Notes: generated by a model from the sequence alone, not told the origin. 64,000 bases of DNA from Streptomyces sp. NBC_00572 (GCF_026341815.1 NZ_JAPENX010000001.1:1922001-1986000), one strand, 5' to 3'. Positions 1 to 8,981 are shown, counted from the first letter of the stretch. A program made the numbers and translations.

Positions 1-774
1 GCCGTCCGTGGTCTGGAAGAGCTCGACGGCGAGGTGGCCGACGACGCCCAGCTCCTTGGCGATGCGCAGGGCGAGCTCCTGGGCCTGGCCTCCGAGCTCG
101 TCGTCGAGGTCCGGCGCCGGGGCGATCACGGTGTCGCAGACGCCGTCGACCTGACGGGACTCGACGACCGGGTAGGCGACGGCCTGGCCGTGCGGGGAGC
201 GGACGATGTTCGCGGCGAGCTCGCGCGTGAAGTCGACCTTCTCCTCGGCGAGGACGGGGACACCCGCCAGGAAGGGGTCGCGGGCGTCCTCCGGCGTGCG
301 GACGAACCAGACGCCCTTGCCGTCGTAGCCGCCGCGCACGGTCTTGAGGATGATCGGGAAGCCCCCGACCTCGGCGGCGAAGGCCGCCGCGTCCTCGGGG
401 TCCGCCACGATGCGGTGCCGGGGGCTGGGTGCGCCGATCTCGTCGAGCTTGGCGCGCATCACCCCCTTGTCCTGGGCGTGCACCAGCGCGTCGGGCCCCG
501 GGCGGACGGGGATGCCGTCCGCCTCAAGGGCCCGCAGGTGCTCCGTGGGGACGTGCTCGTGATCGAAGGTGATCACGTCACATCCACGCGCGAAGTCACG
601 CAGCGTAGCCAGGTCGCGATAGTCGCCGATGACGACCTCGCTCACCACCTGCGCCGCAGAGTCCTGCGGGGTGTCACTGAGGAGCTTGAACTTGATGCCG
701 AGGGGGATGCCCGCCTCGTGGGTCATACGGGCGAGCTGACCGCCACCGACCATGCCGACTACCGGAAACGTCAC
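1..774 (-). CDS. purK: 5-(carboxyamino)imidazole ribonucleotide synthase PurK (3' end outside window)
   Basis: ATP-dependent carboxylation of aminoimidazole ribonucleotide in de novo purine synthesis; cytosolic ATP-grasp enzyme acting before PurE. The 258 visible codons start at a GTG (774) and begin VTFPVVGMVGGGQLARM, the N-terminal dinucleotide-like fold of PurK. Further in come the ATP-grasp segments TFDHEHVP, an 'AQDK' stretch and 'ILKTVRGGYDGKG', where the lysines and the glycine loop bind ATP. The family is usually about 380 residues, so roughly the last third lies outside the left edge. The gene is divergent from the GtrA gene. The family call is secure; only the start codon is a choice. 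Confidence 0.95.
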   Translation of the reverse strand, partial: MTFPVVGMVGGGQLARMTHEAGIPLGIKFKLLSDTPQDSAAQVVSEVVIGDYRDLATLRDFARGCDVITFDHEHVPTEHLRALEADGIPVRPGPDALVHAQDKGVMRAKLDEIGAPSPRHRIVADPEDAAAFAAEVGGFPIILKTVRGGYDGKGVWFVRTPEDARDPFLAGVPVLAEEKVDFTRELAANIVRSPHGQAVAYPVVESRQVDGVCDTVIAPAPDLDDELGGQAQELALRIAKELGVVGHLAVELFQTTDG

Positions 775-962
775 CCTCTTAGGGTATCCGCACCATCCGT
801 GAACACTCGTCCGGCTGTGGTTTGGCACAAGAACCGCGCTGGTGGGGAGCCGGTGCGCCCGGGGATTCCGAGGTACACGGGCGGGTGACAGGAGGGCTGG
901 TTAGCATGGTTGGGTTGACGTCGCCCGGACGTCATCCGGACGGACGGGACAGAGCCATCACC

Positions 963-1478
963 ATGAGTGAACCCGGCGCGCTGCGCATGCGACTCGACCG
1001 GCTCGTCCGCGAGGTCGCCAAGTTCGGGGTGGTGGGGGGTCTCGGCGTCCTGGTCAACCTGGGCGTCTTCAACCTGGTCCGCGGCGCCACGGACATTCCG
1101 ATGGTGCGGGCCAGCCTGATCGCCACCGTGGTCGCGATCGTCTTCAACTACGTGGGGTTCCGCTACTTCACGTACCGCGACCGGGACAAGTCCGGACGCA
1201 CCAAGGAAATGTCGCTGTTCCTGCTGTTCAGCGTCGTGGGCATGGTCATCGAGAACGGTGTGCTCTACGCGGCGACGTACGGCTTCGGCTGGGACGGCCC
1301 GCTCGCGAGCAACTTCTTCAAGTTCTTCGGCATCGGGATCGGGACGCTGTTCCGCTTCTGGTCGTACCGCACGTGGGTGTTCCGCGCGCTGCCGGCGAAG
1401 GAGGCGGTGCAGACCGCCGAATCGTTCCTTGAGCAGGCGCCCCGGCAGGCGACCCGGCGGCAGCCCGACCGCGTCTGA
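963..1478 (+). CDS. GtrA-like four-TM membrane protein
   Basis: A 171-residue integral membrane protein of the GtrA family, which is associated with moving polyprenyl-linked sugars across the membrane and with cell-surface polysaccharide assembly. Four hydrophobic segments are visible (about residues 20-40, 48-68, 88-108 and 118-138). They are followed by the family signature near the end of TM4, 'FRFWSYRTWVF', and the inter-helix 'NYVGFRYFTYRD' motif typical of GtrA. ATG at 963 follows a weak purine stretch; an in-frame upstream start exists but would add a non-conserved tail. It lies between purK (divergent) and a two-component pair (convergent). Substrate unknown. Confidence 0.85.
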   Translation: MSEPGALRMRLDRLVREVAKFGVVGGLGVLVNLGVFNLVRGATDIPMVRASLIATVVAIVFNYVGFRYFTYRDRDKSGRTKEMSLFLLFSVVGMVIENGVLYAATYGFGWDGPLASNFFKFFGIGIGTLFRFWSYRTWVFRALPAKEAVQTAESFLEQAPRQATRRQPDRV

Positions 1479-1505
1479 GCCCTCGCTCTTCGCCTTCGCT
1501 CTTCG

Positions 1506-1539
1506 AAACCCCTGGCCAGGCCATCTGACCAGGGGTTTT
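1506..1539. terminator. bidirectional rho-independent terminator
   Basis: Ten-bp perfect stem, AAACCCCTGG (1506-1515) with CCAGGGGTTT (1529-1538), 13-nt loop, with A-rich and T-rich flanks on both sides. It sits between the convergent GtrA and histidine kinase genes and overlaps the kinase stop codon by one base, so it can serve both. Confidence 0.8.
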
Positions 1540-2810
1540 CATCGTACGGGGCGGTCCTGCTGCCCGTCCGAGACGCTGCGGACCTCCCGGCTCAGGAACA
1601 GCGCGAAGACCGGCGGCTGCTGCTGGAGCAGCTCCAGGCGGCCGCCGTCCGCCTCCGCCAGGTCGCGGGCGACCGCCAGGCCGATACCCGTGGAGCTGCG
1701 GCCGCTGACGGCCCGCTCGAAGATCCGCGCGCCGAGGTCGGCCGGGACGCCCGGGCCCTCGTCCGTGACCTCGATCACCGACTGGTTGCCGGTGACGCGG
1801 GTCCGCAGGGCGACCGTGCCGCCGCCGTGCATCAGCGAGTTCTCGATCAGGGCCGCGAGGACCTGGGCGACCGCGCCCGGGGTGCCGACCGCCCGCATGC
1901 CCTGCTTGCCCGAGTGGACGATGGCCCGCCCCGCGCTGCGGTAGGCCGGCCGCCACTCCTCGATCTGCTGCTTGACGACCTCGTCGAGGTCGAAGGCGAC
2001 GGCGGAGCCGGTGCGGGGGTCCCGGGAGTTCGTGAGCAGCCGCTCGACAACGTCGGTGAGCCGCTCTACCTGGGTGAGCGCGATCGTCGCCTCCTCCTTG
2101 ACCGTGTCCAGGTCGTCGGCGAGCGCCACCTCCTCCAGGCGCATGGAGAGGGCCGTGAGGGGTGTGCGGAGCTGGTGCGAGGCGTCTGCGGCGAGACGGC
2201 GCTCGGCGGTGAGCATCCGGGCGATGCGCTCGGCCGAGGCGTCGAGGACGTCCGCGACCCGGTCCAGCTCGGGCACCCCGTACCGCTTGTGCCGGGGGCG
2301 CGGGTCGCCGGAGCCGAGGCGCTCGGCGGTCTCCGCGAGGTCGGTGAGCGGGGACGTCAGCTTGTTGGCCTGCCGTACGGCGAGGAGGACGGCGGCGATG
2401 ACGGCCAGCAGGGCCACCGCGCCGATGATCATGAGGGTGCGGCCGACCTCCGCCGTGACGGCGGAGCGGGACTCCTCGACGATCACCGTCTCGCCGCGCT
2501 CGCCCTCGGCGAGGCCGCGGGTGACGTCGCCCTCCGGGCGGGTGCCGATCTCGATCGTGTCGCGGCCGGGGATGTGGATCTGGGCGTACCGCTTGGCGCC
2601 GCTCTGCTCGGACAGGATGTCCGGGTTGACCGGCTCGCCGCCGATGAGCCTGCTGTCGACGATCGAGACGATGCGGAGCGCCTCCAGGTCGACGCTCTCC
2701 TGGGCGCTGCTGGAGATGGTGCGGGTCTCGACGATGACGAGGGAGACGCCGAAGACGGCGACGACGACGAGGACGACGGCGAGGGTGGAGTTGATGAGGC
2801 GGCGACGCAC
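1539..2810 (-). CDS. sensor histidine kinase
   Basis: Membrane sensor kinase of 423 residues. TM1 is at about residues 8-28, followed by an extracytoplasmic sensor loop of about 95 residues and TM2 at about 124-145. Then come a HAMP-like linker, the phospho-acceptor box 'DASHQLRTPLTAL', the N box 'LIENSLMHGGG', the G box 'VTDEGPGVP' and 'GIGLAVARDLAEADGG'. It therefore has every element of an active HPK. It lies 108 bp downstream of its cognate response regulator on the same strand, so the pair is likely co-transcribed. Stimulus unknown. It ends in the bidirectional hairpin shared with the GtrA gene. Confidence 0.93.
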   Translation of the reverse strand: MRRRLINSTLAVVLVVVAVFGVSLVIVETRTISSSAQESVDLEALRIVSIVDSRLIGGEPVNPDILSEQSGAKRYAQIHIPGRDTIEIGTRPEGDVTRGLAEGERGETVIVEESRSAVTAEVGRTLMIIGAVALLAVIAAVLLAVRQANKLTSPLTDLAETAERLGSGDPRPRHKRYGVPELDRVADVLDASAERIARMLTAERRLAADASHQLRTPLTALSMRLEEVALADDLDTVKEEATIALTQVERLTDVVERLLTNSRDPRTGSAVAFDLDEVVKQQIEEWRPAYRSAGRAIVHSGKQGMRAVGTPGAVAQVLAALIENSLMHGGGTVALRTRVTGNQSVIEVTDEGPGVPADLGARIFERAVSGRSSTGIGLAVARDLAEADGGRLELLQQQPPVFALFLSREVRSVSDGQQDRPVR

Positions 2811-2918
2811 GGTTGCCCTCCGGGCGGGTACGGGAACGCTCCCGAGCGTACGGGCCCGACGAACGGGCCTGCCGCCGCCCGCCGGCGCGGCGGGGACGTG
2901 GGGCGGGCCCGGTCTTCG

Positions 2919-3596
2919 TCAGCTCTTTTCGAAGCGGAAGCCGACGCCTCTCACCGTGGCGATGTAGCGGGGGTTCGCCGCGTCGTCGCCGAGCTTCTTG
3001 CGGAGCCAGGAGATGTGCATGTCGAGGGTCTTGGTGGAGGACCACCAGGTGGTGTCCCAGACCTCGCGCATCAGCTGGTCGCGGGTGACGACCCGGCCCG
3101 CGTCGCGGACCAGGACCCGCAGCAGGTCGAACTCCTTGGCCGTGAGCTGGAGCTCCTCGTCGCCCATCCAGGCGCGGTGCGACTCGACGTCGATCCGTAC
3201 GCCGTGGGTCGAGGGGGTGATGACGGGCTCGGTGGAGCCGCGCCGGAGCAGGGCCCGGACGCGGGCGAGGAGTTCGGCGAGGCGGAAGGGCTTGGTGACG
3301 TAGTCGTCGGCGCCCGCGTCGAGCCCGACGACCGTGTCGACCTCGTCGGCGCGCGCGGTGAGCACCAGGATCGGGACCGTGTGGCCCTCGGCGCGCAGTC
3401 GCCGGGCGACCTCCAGACCGTCCATGCCGGGCAGCCCCAGGTCGAGCACGACCAGGTCCACACCGCCCTGGAGGCCGGCGTCGAGGGCGGTCGGGCCGTC
3501 CTCGCGGACCTCGACCTCGTACCCCTCTCTCCGCAGGGCGCGGGCCAGCGGTTCCGAGATGGATGCGTCGTCCTCGGCGAGCAGTACACGGGTCAT
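2919..3596 (-). CDS. OmpR-family response regulator
   Basis: A 225-residue two-domain regulator. The receiver domain starts MTRVLLAEDDASISEPL (acidic pair D9/D10) and carries the phospho-acceptor D52 in 'VVLDLGLPGMDGLE', the conserved T and the 'YVTKPF' lysine. A winged-helix DNA-binding domain follows: 'ELQLTAKEFDLLRVL', 'LMREVWD', 'TLDMHISWLRKKLGD' and a C-terminal 'VRGVGFRFE'. ATG 3596 was chosen because the receiver domain begins there; a long upstream extension in frame lacks any conserved sequence. It partners the kinase immediately downstream. Two 6-bp direct repeats 11 bp apart in its own upstream region (3665-3681) could be an autoregulatory site. Confidence 0.95.
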   Translation of the reverse strand: MTRVLLAEDDASISEPLARALRREGYEVEVREDGPTALDAGLQGGVDLVVLDLGLPGMDGLEVARRLRAEGHTVPILVLTARADEVDTVVGLDAGADDYVTKPFRLAELLARVRALLRRGSTEPVITPSTHGVRIDVESHRAWMGDEELQLTAKEFDLLRVLVRDAGRVVTRDQLMREVWDTTWWSSTKTLDMHISWLRKKLGDDAANPRYIATVRGVGFRFEKS

Positions 3597-3664
3597 GGGG
3601 TGATGGTAGTCCGCAGGGGCGGGAGGCCGGGGCATGATCCCCGGGGAGGCGGGGAACCCTGGGG

Positions 3665-3681
3665 ATCTTGTGGGTATCTTG
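3665..3681. promoter_or_regulatory. candidate response-regulator binding site (direct repeat)
   Basis: ATCTTG at 3665-3670 is repeated at 3676-3681, exactly 11 bp (one helical turn) apart. That is the layout bound by OmpR-type dimers. It sits 69 bp upstream of the response regulator start. Inference only. Confidence 0.35.
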
Positions 3682-3800
3682 CACATGACCTTCGAATGAC
3701 CCCGCGTGGTTGCACTCTCACCTGTGATCCATCTCTCAAGTCCTTTCATATCCGGCACTGTCGTGTCGTATGGTGGCTCGACGTCTGTAGCGGTAATCGG

Positions 3801-3839
3801 GGACCTTTGGCCAGCTTCGCGCGCCAAGGTCCTCTTTCT
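3801..3839 (+). promoter_or_regulatory. terminator-like hairpin in the leader of the POT transporter gene
   Basis: GGACCTTTGG (3801-3810) pairs with CCAAGGTCC (3824-3832) with one bulge, followed by the T-rich tail TCTTTCT (3833-3839), about 185 bp ahead of the transporter start. A second hairpin, GAGGTCGGCT with the facing AGCCGAACCTC, follows at 3844-3865. Together they could form an attenuation leader. The 428-bp gap 3597-4024 contains no convincing gene. Confidence 0.4.
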
Positions 3840-4024
3840 GCGTGAGGTCGGCTCAGCCGAACCTCAAGGACGGTGAATGACCTGTGGGCCGGGTCCCGGG
3901 ACGCGAATACGCAAATCCGGGGCGTGGATCCCGGTGGAATCCACTCCGATTCCGCCGGTGCCGGCCTCCCCCACCGGGCGCACCACGCTCACAAGGCGCG
4001 CGTCCCGACAGAGCAAGGATCGAC

Positions 4025-5545
4025 ATGGCGTCCAGCCTGACGAAGGACTCGGCCGAACCCCTCGGCTACGAGAAGACCTTCCTCGGCCACCCCCGTGGTC
4101 TGGCCACTCTCTTCATGACCGAGATGTGGGAGCGTTTCTCCTACTACGGCATGAGGGCCCTTCTCGTTCTGTACCTGGTCTCCGGCGGCGTGGACGCCGC
4201 TACGGGCAGCCAGGGCGGCGGTCTCGCGATGACCGCGGCGACGGCGACGGCGATCTACTCCGTCTACGTCTCGATGGTCTACCTGATGGCCCTGCCCGGC
4301 GGCTGGTTCGGCGACCGCGTCTGGGGCGCCCGCAAGACCGTCACGATCGCGGCCTCCGTGATCATGCTCGGCCACGTCTCGCTGGCCATCCCCGGCCAGG
4401 CGATGTTCTTCGTCGGCCTCGCGCTCGTCGCGGTCGGCTCCGGCCTCCTGAAGGCCAACATCTCGACGATGGTCGGCCACCTCTACAAGGGCGCGGACGA
4501 CCCGCGCCGTGACGGTGGCTTCACGCTCTTCTACGTCGGTATCAACCTCGGCGCGTTCTTCGCCCCGCTGGTCATCGGCACCGTCGGCGAGAAGGTCAAC
4601 TGGCACCTGGGCTTCGCCCTCGCCGCCGTCGGCATGGGCCTCGGCCTGGCCGTCTTCCTGGCCTTCGGCAAGACGCTGAACCCGAAGAGCAGCGAGGTCC
4701 CGAACCCGCTGTCCGCCGCGGAGCGCAAGGCCGTCATCACCAAGGCCGCCGTCATCACCGTCGCGATCGCCGTCTTCTACGGCGCCGTCGTGGCCATGGG
4801 CATGTACACCCTGAACTGGGCGATGGTCCCGATCACCCTCGCGGGCCTGATCATCCCGGTCGCCGTCCTGGCGCGCATCAAGCGCGACAAGGACCTCGAC
4901 TCGGGCGAGAAGTCGCGGGTGACCGGCTACATCTGGTTCTTCGTCGCCGCCGCCATCTTCTGGATGATCTACGACCAGGGCGGCTCGACGCTGTCGCTGT
5001 TCGCGGACGACAAGACCGCCGGCACGATCTTCGGCCTCGGCTTCCCCGCCACCTGGTACCAGTCGCTGAACCCGCTGTTCGTGATGGCGCTCGCGCCGGT
5101 CTTCGCCTGGCTGTGGCTGTGGCTGGCCCGCAAGAACCAGGAGCCGAACACCATCGTGAAGTTCGCGATGGGTCTGGTCCTCGTCGGCGCCTCGTTCTTC
5201 GTCTTCATCGTCCCGATGAACATGGCGGGCGACGGCACCAAGGTCTCCCCGATGTGGCTGGTCACGATCTACATGATCCAGACCATCGGTGAGCTGTGCC
5301 TCTCCCCGGTCGGCCTCTCCGTCACGACGAAGATGGCGCCGAAGAAGTACGCCTCCCAGATGATGGGTGTCTGGTTCCTCGCCGTCACCGCCGGTGACTG
5401 CACCACGGGTCTGCTCTCCATCGCGGGCGTCGACCTGAACGGGACAGGGATCATCGCGATGCAGGCGACGCTCGCCGTCGCGGCGGGCTTCGCGATCTAC
5501 ATGTACCGCAAGAAGGTCCAGGGCCTCATGGGCAGCGTCCACTGA
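4025..5545 (+). CDS. proton-dependent oligopeptide (POT/PTR) transporter
   Basis: A 506-residue major-facilitator-type importer that takes up di- and tripeptides with protons. The PTR2 signature 'EMWERFSYYGMRALLVLYL' (E-x-x-E-R-F-x-Y-Y) sits in TM1 and a GxxRR-type region 'GDRVWGARKTV' sits between TM2 and TM3; 12-14 hydrophobic helices follow. Length and order match DtpT-like bacterial members. ATG 4025 follows 'AGCAAGGATCGAC'; longer frames upstream run through the hairpin leader and are not conserved. It is a single-gene unit with a strong hairpin 20 bp downstream. The structured leader suggests post-initiation control. Confidence 0.93.
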   Translation: MASSLTKDSAEPLGYEKTFLGHPRGLATLFMTEMWERFSYYGMRALLVLYLVSGGVDAATGSQGGGLAMTAATATAIYSVYVSMVYLMALPGGWFGDRVWGARKTVTIAASVIMLGHVSLAIPGQAMFFVGLALVAVGSGLLKANISTMVGHLYKGADDPRRDGGFTLFYVGINLGAFFAPLVIGTVGEKVNWHLGFALAAVGMGLGLAVFLAFGKTLNPKSSEVPNPLSAAERKAVITKAAVITVAIAVFYGAVVAMGMYTLNWAMVPITLAGLIIPVAVLARIKRDKDLDSGEKSRVTGYIWFFVAAAIFWMIYDQGGSTLSLFADDKTAGTIFGLGFPATWYQSLNPLFVMALAPVFAWLWLWLARKNQEPNTIVKFAMGLVLVGASFFVFIVPMNMAGDGTKVSPMWLVTIYMIQTIGELCLSPVGLSVTTKMAPKKYASQMMGVWFLAVTAGDCTTGLLSIAGVDLNGTGIIAMQATLAVAAGFAIYMYRKKVQGLMGSVH

Positions 5546-5564
5546 CCTCCCCCGTACGGCCGTG

Positions 5565-5597
5565 AGGGCCGCCGCACCGATCCGGTGCGGCGGCCCT
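5565..5597. terminator. bidirectional terminator hairpin
   Basis: Perfect 15-bp stem, AGGGCCGCCGCACCG (5565-5579) with CGGTGCGGCGGCCCT (5583-5597), loop of 3, between the convergent transporter gene and the surface-protein operon. Confidence 0.8.
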
Positions 5598-5623
5598 CCG
5601 CCGTTTCCGGCCCCGCCCGCGCG

Positions 5624-7105
5624 TCAGCGCCTGAGGCGCGCCCACGGGGTGAAGGTGAACACCGCGCCGCCGAGCAGGATCACCGTGCCGGCGACCAGGG
5701 CGAGGGCGCGCAGGGCGCCGTCGCTCTCGGCACCGGTCTCGGCGAGGTTCCCGCCGTCGGAGCCGCCGGAGCCGCTACCGGAACCGGAGCCGCTGCCCGA
5801 ACCGCTGCCCGAGCCCGAGCCGCTGCCGTCGCCGCCCGACGCGCCGCCCGCCTGCTTGCTCGTGTCCAGTTCGAGGGAGGCCTTCACGGCGCCCTTCACC
5901 TGGCACGGGATCTCCATCCCCGAACTGCCGAGGGTGACCTTGATGGTCAGCGTGCCGGGGCTGAGCGTGGACGTGCCGGTCGCTCCGGGCTTGTACGTGC
6001 CCTTCATGTCCGGCAGGTTCACGGGGTCGCCCAGCTTCAGCGCGGTGGGGTTCGGGGGTCCCGAGACGTTCACCGTGCCGCTGTCGGAGCCGCCGATCTT
6101 GACCGCCATGGAGGCCTTGAGGGCCCCCTTGGGGAGGGCGGCGGGGCTGTTCATGACGCCCTTGGCCGTCCTGACCGTGAGGTCGTACACACCGCCGTTC
6201 TTCTTGGCGTCGATCGTCACCTTGGAGTTGATCGGGTCCGGGCCGGGGGCCTGGCAGCCGAACGTGACGGAGACCTCCTTGCCGGGGAAGGACGTCTCGC
6301 CACCACCGCCGCCCGTAGCGCCGCTCGTACCGCCGCTGGAGGATCCGCCGGAGGCCGAGCCGGAGCCGGAGGTGGAGGATCCTCCGGTGCCGCCGGAGGA
6401 GGTGGTCGAGGAGCCGCCGGTGTTGTTCGAGCCGCCTCCGGTGGTCGTGGTGGAGCCACCCGTCGTGCTGCCGCTCGCGTTGCCGCCCGACGTCGTGGTG
6501 GTACCGCCGGCGGTCGTGGTGGACCCGCCGTTCGTCCCGCCCGTCGTCGTACCGCCGCCGCCCTCCGTGACCTTGATCCTGGCGGCGACCGGGACCGTCT
6601 CCTTCGGCGTGCACTTCGTGTCCGTCGACAGCGGCTTGGACACGTTGATCGTGTACTTGTCGGGCGTGAGGGTGACCTCGCCCGCCTTGGTCAGCTTCAG
6701 CTTCCCCTTCATCTCGGGCAGCACCATCGGGCTGTTCTTGGGGATCGGCGGGTTCTGCCGGGGTCCCTCCATCGCGACGGTGCCGGTCGCCGCGCCGCCC
6801 ACGGTGAGGGCGCCGGTCGGCTTGACGGTGTTCTGGCCGAGGTCGAGCACGTCGGGGTTCTTCGACGCGGCCTGGACCGTCTTCCAGACGATCTCGACCT
6901 CGTCGCCGACCTTGGCCTCCGCCGGTGCCGTGATCAGCACCTTCGTCGTGCCCTGCACGGGCGGAAGCCCGGAGATGGGCGGCGGGATGCACTCCGTCTT
7001 GTACGAGACCTCGGCGGCCTGGGCAGGGCCGGCGGAAATCATGATCCCCGCGCCGCCGAGCATCAGCGCGACTCCGGCCGCGCTCATCCTCCGTTGCGTA
7101 CTCAC
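5624..7105 (-). CDS. sortase-anchored (LAETG) repeat surface protein
   Basis: A 493-residue exported protein. A Sec signal peptide (about residues 1-30, ending AQA) is followed by two copies of the same roughly 130-residue domain, each opening with a Cys-containing strand and carrying a '..GPPNPTALKLGDPVNLP..' or '..GPRQNPPIPKNSPMVLP..' segment and a 'LTPDKYTI' or 'LSPGTLTI' segment. The two copies are separated by a long Gly/Ser/Thr-rich linker. A (GS)n spacer then leads to LAETG, a hydrophobic helix and a basic tail, which is a class E sortase sorting signal. The ATG overlaps the stop of the preceding gene (ATGA). It is last in a four-gene secreted operon. Biochemical function is unknown; an adhesive or structural wall protein is likely. 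Confidence 0.8.
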   Translation of the reverse strand: MSTQRRMSAAGVALMLGGAGIMISAGPAQAAEVSYKTECIPPPISGLPPVQGTTKVLITAPAEAKVGDEVEIVWKTVQAASKNPDVLDLGQNTVKPTGALTVGGAATGTVAMEGPRQNPPIPKNSPMVLPEMKGKLKLTKAGEVTLTPDKYTINVSKPLSTDTKCTPKETVPVAARIKVTEGGGGTTTGGTNGGSTTTAGGTTTTSGGNASGSTTGGSTTTTGGGSNNTGGSSTTSSGGTGGSSTSGSGSASGGSSSGGTSGATGGGGGETSFPGKEVSVTFGCQAPGPDPINSKVTIDAKKNGGVYDLTVRTAKGVMNSPAALPKGALKASMAVKIGGSDSGTVNVSGPPNPTALKLGDPVNLPDMKGTYKPGATGTSTLSPGTLTIKVTLGSSGMEIPCQVKGAVKASLELDTSKQAGGASGGDGSGSGSGSGSGSGSGSGSGSGGSDGGNLAETGAESDGALRALALVAGTVILLGGAVFTFTPWARLRR

Positions 7106-8163
7106 GCATGTCCCTTCGTCGTCGGGCTGCTCTCTGGGGCTGACGGTGCGGAGTCAGGACTGAACCACGGCAGGGCCGCGGTGGGTTCGTCGTCCCCCGG
7201 GTGCCGCGCGGGGTCGCGCGCGGGGTCGGGGGCACGTGTACGGAGCCGGGCCAGGGGTGCGGTCCGGGGGCGCGCCCGGGGCCGGGGCCGGGCGGAGTTC
7301 GTCGCCGGGCGGGCGCGGTCCACCACGGCCATCCCGATCCGGAACAGCGCCGCCGGTACGACCACGGCGAGCAGCAGCCAGAAGAGCGTCACGCCCCAGG
7401 GCCGGCCGACCCCCCACGGCTGCTCGACCAGGACCTTGCCCGCGTACCGCACGGAGACCTGGTAGTCGCCGTGCGCGCCCGCCGTGAGTTCGACGGGGAG
7501 CCGGACGAGGGCCTTCTCGCCGGGCTGGATCGTGCCGCGCCACTGGCGTTCCTCGTACTGCGGCGCGAACACGCCGTGGCTGGTGCCGACCTGGAAGACG
7601 GGGTCCTTGACGGGGGCGGAGCCGAGATTGCCGACGGTGAAGACGATCTCGCGGGACGGCGGCGCCCCGAACCAGGTGAGGAGGCCGCTGGAGCCGTCGA
7701 GGCGTACGGCGGCGAGGACGGCGAGCCGCCCGTCGCCGGAGGCCTCGGGGAGCGGTGCGACGGGATGCCCGGCGACGGTGAACTCCCGGTCGACGGCGTC
7801 CTGTTGGCCGGTGACCCCGGCGACGTGCACCACGCAGGGGCAGGGCTTGGGCGGTTCGGCGACCGGGAGCTTCGCGCTGAACGCGCCCCGGGCGTCGACG
7901 GTGGCGGCCCGGCCCTCGGTGTTGGCGCAGGAGTTGGTGCCGCCGATGACGCCCTTGCCGGGGGCGCCCTGGCCGCAGATCAGCAGCATCAGCAGCGCGC
8001 CCGGCTTCCAGCCGCTGCCGCTGACGGTGATCTCACCGCCCTTGCCGCCCTCCGCCCGGGAGAGCTCGACGGCGGGGCCGGGGGCCGCCGACGCCGGGGC
8101 GGCGGGCAGGAGGGCGAGGGCGAGCACCACCAGAAGTGCCCCGGCCGTACGTGTCCACCTCAT
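7102..8163 (-). CDS. secreted, membrane-anchored protein of the surface operon
   Basis: A 353-residue protein with a Sec signal peptide (about 1-26, ending ASA), an N-terminal Ig-like domain with 'ITVSGSGWKPGALL' and two Cys pairs, a second beta-rich domain ('VFTVGNLGSAPVKDPVF', 'IQPGEKALVRLP'), one transmembrane helix (about 263-285) and a basic Pro/Arg-rich cytoplasmic tail of about 65 residues. Start and stop each overlap the neighbouring genes by four bases, so translation is coupled. I recognise no catalytic motif. The context suggests a structural partner of the two sortase substrates. Confidence 0.75.
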   Translation of the reverse strand: MRWTRTAGALLVVLALALLPAAPASAAPGPAVELSRAEGGKGGEITVSGSGWKPGALLMLLICGQGAPGKGVIGGTNSCANTEGRAATVDARGAFSAKLPVAEPPKPCPCVVHVAGVTGQQDAVDREFTVAGHPVAPLPEASGDGRLAVLAAVRLDGSSGLLTWFGAPPSREIVFTVGNLGSAPVKDPVFQVGTSHGVFAPQYEERQWRGTIQPGEKALVRLPVELTAGAHGDYQVSVRYAGKVLVEQPWGVGRPWGVTLFWLLLAVVVPAALFRIGMAVVDRARPATNSARPRPRARPRTAPLARLRTRAPDPARDPARHPGDDEPTAALPWFSPDSAPSAPESSPTTKGHA

Positions 8164-8981
8164 GTGTTGGCTCCCGCCGACGCTCGCTGGGTACGGGCCC
8201 TTCCGCGCCGCCGTACCGCGTATCCGCCGCCGGCCGCCGCGAGGAGCAGTCCGGCCGCCCCGGTGAGCGCCGGGCCCGAGGCGAAGGAGGCCTCGGTGCG
8301 GGCGGTGGCGGGGGCCGCGCCCGGGGCGGTGGCGGTCAGCCGGACGGTGACGGAGTCGAGGGCGGGCGGATCGGGCCAGGGTTCGGTTCGGGTGGCCCGC
8401 TCGCCGGGCCTGAGGGTGAGCGGCAGGGCCCGGCCCGGCCGGTCGAGGACGGTGCCGAGGACGCCTTCGGCGTGCACCGCGAGGTGCGGGGCGAGGGCCG
8501 TGGTGCCCCGGTTGACCAGGGTGTAGCGGAGGTCTCCGGTCGTGGTGTCGACGCGGACGTCCTCGACGGTGAGCGCGGCGAGCTTCGGGCCGCTGACCCT
8601 CAGCCGCAGGTCGACGCGGACCTCCCGGCCCGCCGCCGTGGCCCGTACCGCGCCCCGGTGGTCGCCCGGCGGGGTGTCCGCGGTGACGGTCACGGCGAAG
8701 GGCACGTCCGCCCGGGTCCTGGCGGGCACGGTCACGGTCCGGGCGGCGAAGGACACGGGTGCGCCCTGCCCGCTGAGCCGTACGGTGAGCGGCCGCGTCC
8801 CCGGGTTGGTCAGCGACAGGGAGTCCTGGAGGACGCTGCCGGCGGGCCCCTCCAGATAGGCGTACGGCCGTCCGGCGGCGGGCGCCGCCGTCCAGCCCTG
8901 GGCGCCGGGGGGTGCCGCCGCGACCGCGCCGAGGAGGGCGGTCGCGGCGGCCACGAGCCCGGAGCGCGCCGCCGCCCGCAT
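8160..8981 (-). CDS. exported DUF916/WxL-like beta-domain protein
   Basis: A 273-residue exported protein with an Ala-rich signal peptide (about 1-28). The first domain is of the NEW3/DUF916 type ('DSLSLTNPGTRPLTVRLSGQ', 'VTVPARTRADVPFAVTV', 'GDHRGAVRATA'). A second domain ('YTLVNRGTTALAPHLAVH', 'LTLRPGERATRT') follows, then a C-terminal transmembrane helix with a basic tail and no LPxTG. DUF916 proteins in Firmicutes WxL operons bind peptidoglycan and partner WxL proteins; a comparable scaffolding job is inferred here. ATG 8981 overlaps the stop of the upstream LPKTG gene and its stop overlaps the next ATG. Confidence 0.7.
   Translation of the reverse strand: MRAAARSGLVAAATALLGAVAAAPPGAQGWTAAPAAGRPYAYLEGPAGSVLQDSLSLTNPGTRPLTVRLSGQGAPVSFAARTVTVPARTRADVPFAVTVTADTPPGDHRGAVRATAAGREVRVDLRLRVSGPKLAALTVEDVRVDTTTGDLRYTLVNRGTTALAPHLAVHAEGVLGTVLDRPGRALPLTLRPGERATRTEPWPDPPALDSVTVRLTATAPGAAPATARTEASFASGPALTGAAGLLLAAAGGGYAVRRRGRARTQRASAGANT

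Noticed and set aside
5750..5835. Short direct repeats resembling a CRISPR or minisatellite
   Set aside because: They encode the (Gly-Ser)n spacer before the LAETG signal; the period is six bases and there are no spacers.
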